Assembly (NCBI RefSeq): GCF_023100805.1 | Contig: NZ_CP095855.1 | Span: 5,993,001 to 6,057,000, forward strand | Source of the DNA: Chitinophaga filiformis | GTDB lineage: Bacteria > Bacteroidota > Bacteroidia > Chitinophagales > Chitinophagaceae | Length of the DNA stretch: 64,000 bases | Direction of reading: 5' to 3' | Shown: piece by piece, positions 43,792 through 50,800 of the stretch | Layout of the letters: every line of letters begins with the position of its first letter | How positions within the stretch are numbered: position 1 is the first letter of the stretch | Translations under genes and position numbers: made by a program | Notes under the pieces: generated by a model | The model's database searches: none | What the model was told of the DNA's origin: nothing | Seen by the model: only the letters and a program-made list of their open reading frames with translations

Positions 43792-44277
43792 TCAAGTCAA
43801 GTAATGGCCTTCCAAAACTGACTTTATGGAAAAAAAACCGTAATCACCGTTACTTTCGTCCCCGAATGCGTAATACAACCTCAACCCATTACTCAAATGA
43901 ATACACACAGTTTGTAAATATGTCTTCTCTTTATCAAATGTCCAGGCAACATTTAATTGCATAAGAATGCATATTAAACTGTCAAAAGAGATACTTGCAT
44001 CAAATGCTTTAATGATATCATTCTCATTGATTATAAAATCAACGTCGCGATTCTTATCCAGATCTAATCTAATTTCAAAACAGACGTCTGCTTTATCGAA
44101 AACAATTATTAAACAAACACCCGCTTTCATTTCTATTTCATAGTAATTAACATCTTCTGTTTGGATATCTGGACAACTAAGTCGGATTCCTAATACTGCC
44201 TCTACTACACTTTTAGCTTGTCCAACCTTCAGACCTGGATAAAAATTACCATTTACTATTAAACCAGTCAATTCCAT
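43792..44277 (-). CDS. Hypothetical immunity-locus protein
   Basis: A 161-residue acidic protein from ATG 44277 without signal peptide. It opens with a beta-rich segment (TGLIVNGNFYPGLKVGQAKS) and continues with alternating strands (NYYEIEMKAGVCLIIVFDKA, LRLYYAFGDESNGDYGFFSI). This layout is common for small bacterial immunity proteins, but I cannot name a family. It is intact, while both gene neighbours on its downstream side show frame damage. The upstream gap (44278-44417) carries a coding-like remnant in another frame but no usable start. Confidence 0.6.
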   Translation of the reverse strand: MELTGLIVNGNFYPGLKVGQAKSVVEAVLGIRLSCPDIQTEDVNYYEIEMKAGVCLIIVFDKADVCFEIRLDLDKNRDVDFIINENDIIKAFDASISFDSLICILMQLNVAWTFDKEKTYLQTVCIHLSNGLRLYYAFGDESNGDYGFFSIKSVLEGHYLT

Positions 44278-44417
44278 ATATATTTTTTACGGGATGAGGC
44301 ATTAGGGTCGGTATGTACGAAATCCATAATCCTGGTGATTCTCTTCCCTTTTCACCTCATCCTTAAAATGCGGATATAAAAAGGTAGAACAAGACCCTAA
44401 TGCTGAAAATAAACCTC

Positions 44418-44795
44418 CTACTTATAAACATCCGTAAAGAATTGTCGAGCTTCATTAATCTTTTCTCTACCCACCTCCGGTACAATAAATTTAGCACTAA
44501 AAACATCGCTTATAAACTCCCCCGGCAATAGTGACCAATACCCTCTATTTAAATAATAAGGCAAATAACTTGGCCATATCCATTTCCCGTCAGTATAAAA
44601 CACAAGTGGTGCAATAAATATACCTCCATCAAAAACCTCCTCCAAAAACGAAAACACTCTAACACCGTGTTCCAAATAAAAAACAACATTATCAAGATAA
44701 TCCTCTTTTCCAGCCGAAGCTGTTACGTCTTTAATATAGCGCCCACCTTTCACTCTGAAATTTTCATGATCTCTTATTATCCCGACAAATTTCAT
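44418..44795 (-). CDS. Hypothetical immunity-locus protein
   Basis: A 125-residue protein from ATG 44795 with no signal peptide or membrane segment. Visible elements are YLDNVVFYLEHGVRVFSFLE and GKWIWPSYLPYYLNRGYWSL, which suggest a mixed alpha/beta fold with several surface aromatic residues. I know no family with certainty; proteins with the DGKWIWPS pattern occur in toxin-immunity arrays. It is intact. About 205 nt separate it from the broken Imm8-like gene upstream, a stretch in which I see nothing. Confidence 0.6.
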   Translation of the reverse strand: MKFVGIIRDHENFRVKGGRYIKDVTASAGKEDYLDNVVFYLEHGVRVFSFLEEVFDGGIFIAPLVFYTDGKWIWPSYLPYYLNRGYWSLLPGEFISDVFSAKFIVPEVGREKINEARQFFTDVYK

Positions 44796-45000
44796 CAGAA
44801 ACTAAATTACCTTTTAAACATTAACATTTTCTCCAGAAGCAAGAGCTACAATACAACCAGATCAGTCATTCACGTTAGTTCTCGTAAAAAACTGATATAC
44901 TTGTTCAACAAAAACAATCTGTGAATTACAACTTTTCTACTTCATACTTGGGACGAACAAGTAGTAATGACGAGAAAAAGTTTTCGCATACGATACGCGC

Positions 45001-45399
45001 TTAGAGTTTCTTAAATAAATTATTTATTACCTGGTCATTATGCGCATACTCCCAATCAAAGTTTCGCAATAACCTTAAAACCACCTCCTCTTCAGTTCGA
45101 CCATAAACAGACTCCATTTCTCTCTTAATATAAGACAACAGATATTCCTGATTGTATACTTCAACTACTATAAGATGAGAAAATAAACTCAACTTATCTA
45201 AGCTTCCGTCCTGGAATCATGAACTTAAATAATTATTTATCCCTAAAGGAGTTGCTGCGGAAATTGAAAAATACTCGGCACTCTCGTCTTCATTTTTCTC
45301 ATCAAAGGAGTAATATATTGTTACAGCACAGAAAAAATCACTTTCTCCATTCTGTCTATGAATGTCAATATAATAGTCTTGTATATAAACTCGTTTCAC
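45001..45399 (-). pseudogene. Imm8-like immunity protein gene interrupted by an in-frame TGA
   Basis: Two frames of 60 and 72 codons lie in the same reading frame and are separated only by TGA at 45217-45219. Together they give a protein of about 132 residues: GTG start, VYIQDYYIDIHRQNGESDFF, EYFSISAATPLGINNY, then after the stop SHLIVVEVYNQEYLLSYIKR and FDWEYAH near the end. The pattern TP-x-(hydrophobic), then LIV-x-(Y), an amphipathic helix and a final WEY/WEF matches what I know of the Imm8 family. This is the first gene after the RHS remnant on the same strand. It is a nonsense-mutated immunity gene unless TGA is read through. Confidence 0.55.
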
Positions 45400-45427
45400 A
45401 CGCTCTTAGTTTGCTGATGGTGGTTTC

Positions 45428-45595
45428 TCACGTGCAAACAAGCATCCCAAACCAATAATACTCCTGCGCCGACCTGATATCCGCCTTATACCATCCTGCC
45501 GCCAGCAGCCATTGCTTATCACTTACCGTTGTCAGTACGTTCCCTAAATGGTTATTTAACTCAAAGACCTTATTCCCTCGTATGAAATTAATATT
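45428..45595 (-). pseudogene. RHS core fragment (polymorphic toxin remnant)
   Basis: A minus-strand frame reads FIRGNKVFELNNHLGNVLTT, then VSDKQW, YKADIRSAQEYYWFGML, and stops at 45428. This follows the conserved RHS core block of Bacteroidota, where RGNK-x-(F/Y)EL-x-NHLGNVL-x-(T/V)VSD is followed by YKADV-x-(S)A-x-(D/E)YYPFGM. Only about 55 codons survive; the rest of the shell and the toxin tip are gone. Upstream (right) it meets an IS3 remnant, which likely caused the loss. It explains why small immunity-like genes follow on this strand. Confidence 0.7.
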
Positions 45596-45654
45596 TAATC
45601 CTGAAGCTAAGCCAGGTAAAATTACAGCCGTAGAGGGTTTGGGTATCTTCCAGA

Positions 45655-46019
45655 TTGGTAACCAATGAATTAACGATCAACCGAGTGCAAATCAATGTGA
45701 TTAATGTCTCTATGACTCAATCTGCCCTTACGACAATGCTATCGCTGAAAGGGCTAATGGTATTTTAAAATAGGACCTTCACACTTGGGAAGACTTTTGC
45801 GGCTACCCGCAGGCCGTAGTCCCAGTGAATAAGGCAATAGATTGCTACAATAGGCTCAGGCCTCACATGAGCTTTAATAATCTGATGCCTGATCAGGCCT
45901 ATTTAGACTGTGGAGCATTAAAGCGAAGATGCATTGCTAAAAAGAAGGTAAAAACAACAAATAGCAGTGTAAAGCTTATTTTGCACAGATGCAAAACACA
46001 TAATGAATTATTACTATAA
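45655..46019 (+). mobile_element. IS3-family transposase remnant (orfB C-terminal part)
   Basis: The plus strand encodes the end of an IS3/IS150-type transposase: VSMTQS, then after a frameshift PYDNAIAERANGILK, a TAG stop, FCGYPQAVVPVNKAIDCYN, and RLRPHMSFNNLMPDQAY, ending at TAA 46017-46019. The catalytic core glutamate region (NAIAERANG) and the YN-x-RPHMS signature identify it. One frameshift (about 45733) and one stop (about 45769) make it dead. No terminal repeats or orfA are seen, so only a fragment remains. Confidence 0.8.
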
Positions 46020-46100
46020 CCTGTAAAGTCAATCCTGAACATCGCCGTTGAAATTGTAAAGTTTTTTAGTTCTAAAATATTCTCTTTCGGACCTGACAGA

Positions 46101-46206
46101 TACCGTCTTGATACCGCTTTGATACCGCTAATCTTACGTTAATCTTACGTTCCTGAACGTAGCTTTAACGTAAGATTAGCGGTATCAAAGCGGTATCAAG
46201 ACGGTA
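46101..46206. repeat. Perfect 40-bp inverted repeat built of short tandem repeats
   Basis: Arms at 46101-46140 and 46167-46206 are exact complements; the 26-nt centre is itself partly self-complementary (ACGTT/AACGT). Each arm contains TTGATACCGC twice in tandem. AATCTTACGTT occurs twice in a row at the arm/loop border (46130-46151). Neither end shows a gene, and it stands alone between an IS remnant and a decayed LytTR gene. As RNA it would form a very stable hairpin; as DNA it could be a cruciform or a small miniature transposable-like element. No coding potential seen. 46207-46371 is AT-rich and empty. Confidence 0.85.
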
Positions 46207-46371
46207 AAAAGTAAGATCGAAATGTAAATCTGGCCAGAACGTTTTTGTGCAAAATTTTTTTTAAAATAATAACTGACAAAATTCTACTTCAGTAATTGCT
46301 TTACCAGGACTTATACATGTATGTATTACATGTCTGCTAAGAGGACATATTAAACACTCAAAATAACTTAA

Positions 46372-46878
46372 ATGAATTGCTTAACAATATCTGCATCCGA
46401 TTTAAAAACCGTAGTTGGTCCGTTAGCTAATCAATACCGGTTATCTCATTTATTCCTGTTACATATCACAGATGTTCTAATGGAGTTGCATTTATCAGTT
46501 ATTCCAGTCTTCGTACCTATCTGTTCAGCTTTATGTGATTTCATGATCCATTCGCATGCAGAGCCGCCCGTCTTTGATACTTAAAAAAGAGTAAGTTCGC
46601 AAGATGATTTTAGAAGAGAAGACCGTTTACGCCGCAGCACAAGGAACTATATATCTTTTAAGCTCTTTGATGGCCGTACCTTTACAATCAGGAAAAGCCC
46701 GCAGCAACTCCAACAGGAAGTCACTGCGGATCTTTTTATTCGCTTACACAAGAAACACGTTGTTTGTATCACCTGTATCAGGTTTGTTGATACACAAGTG
46801 ACTATGGTTGTCGGCGATTCATTACACACCGGCCCGGACTACAGGGATCAGTTTTTCAGGCATTTTCGGGTTTATTAA
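46372..46878 (+). pseudogene. LytTR-domain regulator remnant
   Basis: One reading frame from ATG 46372 to TAA 46876-46878 is broken only by a TAA at 46582-46584. The part after the stop reads KLFDGRTFTIRKSPQQLQQE, VTADLFIRLHKKHVV, RFVDTQVTMVVGDSLH and YRDQFFRHFRVY. This follows the LytTR DNA-binding domain: strand, RIHKS-like segment, then the R/K-rich end. The 70 codons before the stop (NCLTISASDLKTVVGPLANQ) have no clear family and could be a ruined receiver. No start is usable for the LytTR part. I read it as a nonfunctional small LytTR gene. Confidence 0.5.
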
Positions 46879-47174
46879 TAGCGCAGATAAGTTCCGAGCC
46901 TCTAGTTTTTGCAGTTCGTCCTCACGTATTTGCAGTTCGTATACATGGATCTGCAGATTGTACACATGGTCCGAAACGGTGTTATGAATTGTGCTAATAT
47001 TGTGTCAGCAATCGCGATCAACAGGGCTGCACCTGAAACAGGATAGAGGCGCCTCCTGTTTAACCTGGTGATCATGATTATGATAATCAACATTTTTTAA
47101 TCACTAAAACTTATCACTATGGCATAGGTAAAAACAAAACCTTTCACAAGGGAGCATCCAGTACTGTTCGAGAT
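46879..47174. other. Stretch without a supportable gene
   Basis: No frame has a recognisable product. On the minus strand a 60-codon frame without start reads as a leucine heptad (VYNLQIHVYELQIREDELQK) built from a degenerate 21-nt repeat; it may be the broken linker of a histidine kinase. A complementary frame of 63 codons is Cys-rich only because of the same repeat. Confidence 0.4.
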
Positions 47175-47686
47175 ATGATGAACTTTCGTGTAAGAAGGAG
47201 AAAGACGCTAGCCGCAGTTAAACGGGGTCCCTTATCAAACGCCGACTTAAGAACAGCAGCAAACAAACGAATGATTCATACCAACGTCGTTGTTTGCCCA
47301 GGATGCAATGAAAGATCCTGCTATAAAAGCGCTGTATCAGAAAGCAGCAAAAGGCGGTCAGGCCACCTATACCGTCGCATTGCGGGATGCCATGATTCCA
47401 CTGTCATTGATGGTTTATACATCGATGGCTAAACGGAAAAGAACAGCTGATGACCTGATCTCTGTGAAGGCAAAAAAAATCCCCCTGGGCATCAGTAAAA
47501 GTTGCCATCTTTTCGCGGGCTTGCGTTTAATTGGTGCAGAGAGATGCAGTCATCAACGCAAAGGACTGACGTTTTTGGATCATAGGGGTAACTAACGCCA
47601 ATACGGCACCGCACGGCGCCATGGGACTTGCTAATGTGACGGATTTGCCTGGTAATGCAGCCGGAAAGACAGTCACGATTTGCTAA
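47175..47686 (+). pseudogene. Decayed gene of an unnamed Bacteroidota protein family
   Basis: Fragments in different frames together follow a family of about 150-200 residue proteins found in Chitinophagia and Flavobacteriia. These are FRVRRRKTLAAVKRGPLSNA from 47181, FAQDAMKDPAIKALYQKAAK with VALRDAM from 47293, and the C-terminal LANVTDLPGNAAGKTVTI ending at TAA 47684-47686. The family normally has Y-x-(N/T)-VAL-x-DA in the middle and (V/A)TATD-x-PGN-x-(T/S)VT at the end. Three or more frame changes and lost start make it a pseudogene. Function of the family is unknown. Confidence 0.55.
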
Positions 47687-47875
47687 AACCTACACCAGCC
47701 CCCAGGGCAATGGCCGGGCATTATTATTAAACATTAAAACGTATGTATCATGAAGATCTTAGCATTTTCAATATGCCTATGATAACATCGCTTACTGTTT
47801 AATAGCCACCATACTCGTCCCCGGACTCATTAAGATTAGTTTTGAATTCAACTTTTGATTACATTTGAGAAATAC

Positions 47876-50800
47876 ATGGCGTACTCAGCAGCGCCAGCTC
47901 AAATCCTTACATCTATGAGTCCTTTTTTGTCTGTGAAGAAATCTCTTCCTAAGAAGAATCTAAGTAAATTACTTTCTCTTCTTATTATGGGCTTATGCTT
48001 TAATGAATTAGCAGCTCAGCCTATTATTAGATCTTTTACACCCGTCTCAGGAGCACCAGGAACGGTAGTAAAAATTGTCGGTAGTGGATTTGATGTTACC
48101 CCCGCAAATAATATTGTTTACTTTGGGACGGTCAGGGCTTCCGTCACAAATGCGACAAACACCCTACTCACTGTAGTAACACCTTCTGGCGCAGGTTTTA
48201 ATCCCATAACAGTCACACAAAACGGATTAACCGCCTATTCATCCATTTCATTTACAGCAACCTTTCGGGGCAAAGATCAACTTCAAAACGAATCTTTCAC
48301 TCCTGCGGGCGACCTCACTACAGGAGAAAGTCCCTACAGTGTTGCTACCGGCGATCTCGATGGCGATGGTAAACCGGATATTGTATCCATTAATGGCGGA
48401 TATCCCTATTCTGTGTCGATATACAGGAATATCAGCGCCAACGGAGCAATTTCTTTTGAAAAGAATACCAGCCTGAACACGGGTAAAGTCCCATATGATG
48501 TGGCAATGGGAGATATAAATGGAGACGGAAAGCTGGATCTTATTGTTACCAACAGCGGCGATATATACTCATATTCAATTTCTGTTTTTAGAAATACCAG
48601 TACGAACGGATCGATATCTTTTGATGAAGGGATTCGGTATGAAACTGGTGGCAGTCCCACCAGTGTATGTATAAGTGATCTAAATCTTGACGGGAAGCCA
48701 GACATCGCAGTAACAAATTATATATCTGGTACGATATCGGTTTTCCAAAATGCAGGGACAAATGGGGTTATTTCATTTGCTACAAAACAAGATTATACTG
48801 TAGGTACTTATCCTACCGGAATCGCGTCAGGAGATTTGAACGGTGATGGCAAGCCAGAACTTGCGGTAGTAAATAATCTTCACGAAACACTTTCTGTCTT
48901 AAAGAATACCAGTACCACTGGGTTAGTGTCCTTTTCAGACAGAGTAGATTATAGCACTGGGACTTCCCCAAGCAGTGTACGCATTGATGATCTCGACGGG
49001 GATGGGAAATCGGATGTAATTGTTTCCAACGCAGCAGCAAAAAGTGTTTTTCTCTTCAGGAATACGTCAACTGGAGCTGGCCCCATTTCATTCGCAGCGA
49101 CGACCGAGTCGATTCTTGGATCGTTCGCCAGTTATTTTGACCTGGCAGATCTGGATGGTGATGGTCGTCCAGATCTCGCTATAACCGGTGATTCTATAGT
49201 ATTAGCAAGGAATACGAGTAGCATTGGCAGAATTACTTTTGACAGGGCCTATGCCATATCTCGTGCCGACAACATATCCGTTGCAGATCTGGATATGGAT
49301 GGAAAACCAGATCTTGCAACAATTAATGTAGATGATAATATCATCTCGATATATAAAAACACTATAGATGGACCATATGTGACTTCTTTCGCACCTACAA
49401 GTGCGGTTACAGGAACAGCAGTAACGATCAGGGGAACTAATTTCAAAGCTACTAACGCGGTAACATTCGGAGGAGAACCCGCCGCTGCATTTACTGTAAC
49501 TGCTGATTCTATCATCACGGCAATCGTAGGAGAAGGTGCTTCGGGGCCAGTACAGGTCACAACGGCCATCCGCTCGGGAAAGCTTTCAGGGTTCATTTAT
49601 CTCTCACCGCCTGCCATTACATCCATAACGCCGTCAGTTGGTACTAAAGGATCGGTTATTTCAATTAAGGGAAAAGACCTAAAGGAAATAACTGCTGTTT
49701 CTTTTGGCGGAGTCCCCGCAACATCCTTTACATCGCAATCTGATACAAGCGTAATTGCTGTAGTTGGAGCAGGAGCTTCGGGCCCAGTCAGCCTATCCAC
49801 ACCTTACGGTAATTCGTCTCTTCCAGGGTTTGTTTATGTTGTGGAGGGTATTGCTCCAGTCATAAACAACATTTCTCCTTTATCAGGACCTGTCGGGACG
49901 ATTGTGACGATCAGAGGATCCAACTTCAGCACTAATCCGGCAGCTAATATTGTTCGTTTTGGTCCTGTTAGAGGAAAAGTAGTAACGGCAACAACTACAG
50001 AATTAACAGTAGCAGTTCCAACAGGCGCCAACTACCGGCCCATTACCGTAACAACTGGGAGACTGACTGCTAGTACGGCTCAACCATTTAATGTGACATT
50101 TTCCAGCGGGGGTGGACCGTTTACTTCCAATAGTTTCAAATCTCCTGTTAACTTTCCTGCCAGTATCAGACCGGAGGCTATCGAAATTGATGATTTGGAT
50201 GAAGATGGGAAAAGCGATATCGTGATAGCACACTCTAAACAAGGTGGTACATGTGGATCAGTACTGAAAAATATCAGTACGAACGGAACATTGGCCTTTG
50301 ATACGTCATTGAATCTCCAGGGCTACGATGTAGGTGGAGCTGTCCATGTAACCTCCGGAGATTTAGATGGCGATGGCAAGCTGGATCTTATATATTCTAC
50401 AAATTATGGGGGCGTCTGTATATTCAAAAACGCTAGCTCCCTGGGCATGATTTCATTCCCTGAAAGAATACTTCTTCCAATAGCAAATCGTCCTGACTTC
50501 ACAGTGATTGCAGACCTGGACAGCGATGGAAAACCTGACATCGCAGCCATTAGTGCAGCATCTTCGACAATGACGCTTTTCAGAAACACAAGTATAGCCG
50601 GCGTAATCTCTTTTCAAGAAGCAGGTGTTGTCAATACAGGTCGCTATCCACTTGCTATAAAGGCCGGCGATCTAGATGGTGATGGAAAACCAGAGTTGAT
50701 AGTTCCAAATTCTAATGACAATAATATTTCCATATATAAAAATATGACAGCAGGCAAAGGGATCTCATTTGCCTCCCGGGTCGATTACGCGACCCTTGAA

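Noticed and set aside
44278..44417. Coding-like frame ending in FKDEVKREENHQDYGFRTYR on the minus strand
   Set aside because: Could be the tail of a lost toxin or immunity gene, but it has no start and no recognised family.
46101..46206. CRISPR array or tandem-repeat locus
   Set aside because: The repeats form one palindrome with no spacers of constant length and no cas genes nearby.
46902..47093. Minus-strand Cys-rich 63-codon frame with internal repeats
   Set aside because: The repeat reads better in a neighbouring frame as a leucine heptad without start; neither can be supported as a gene.
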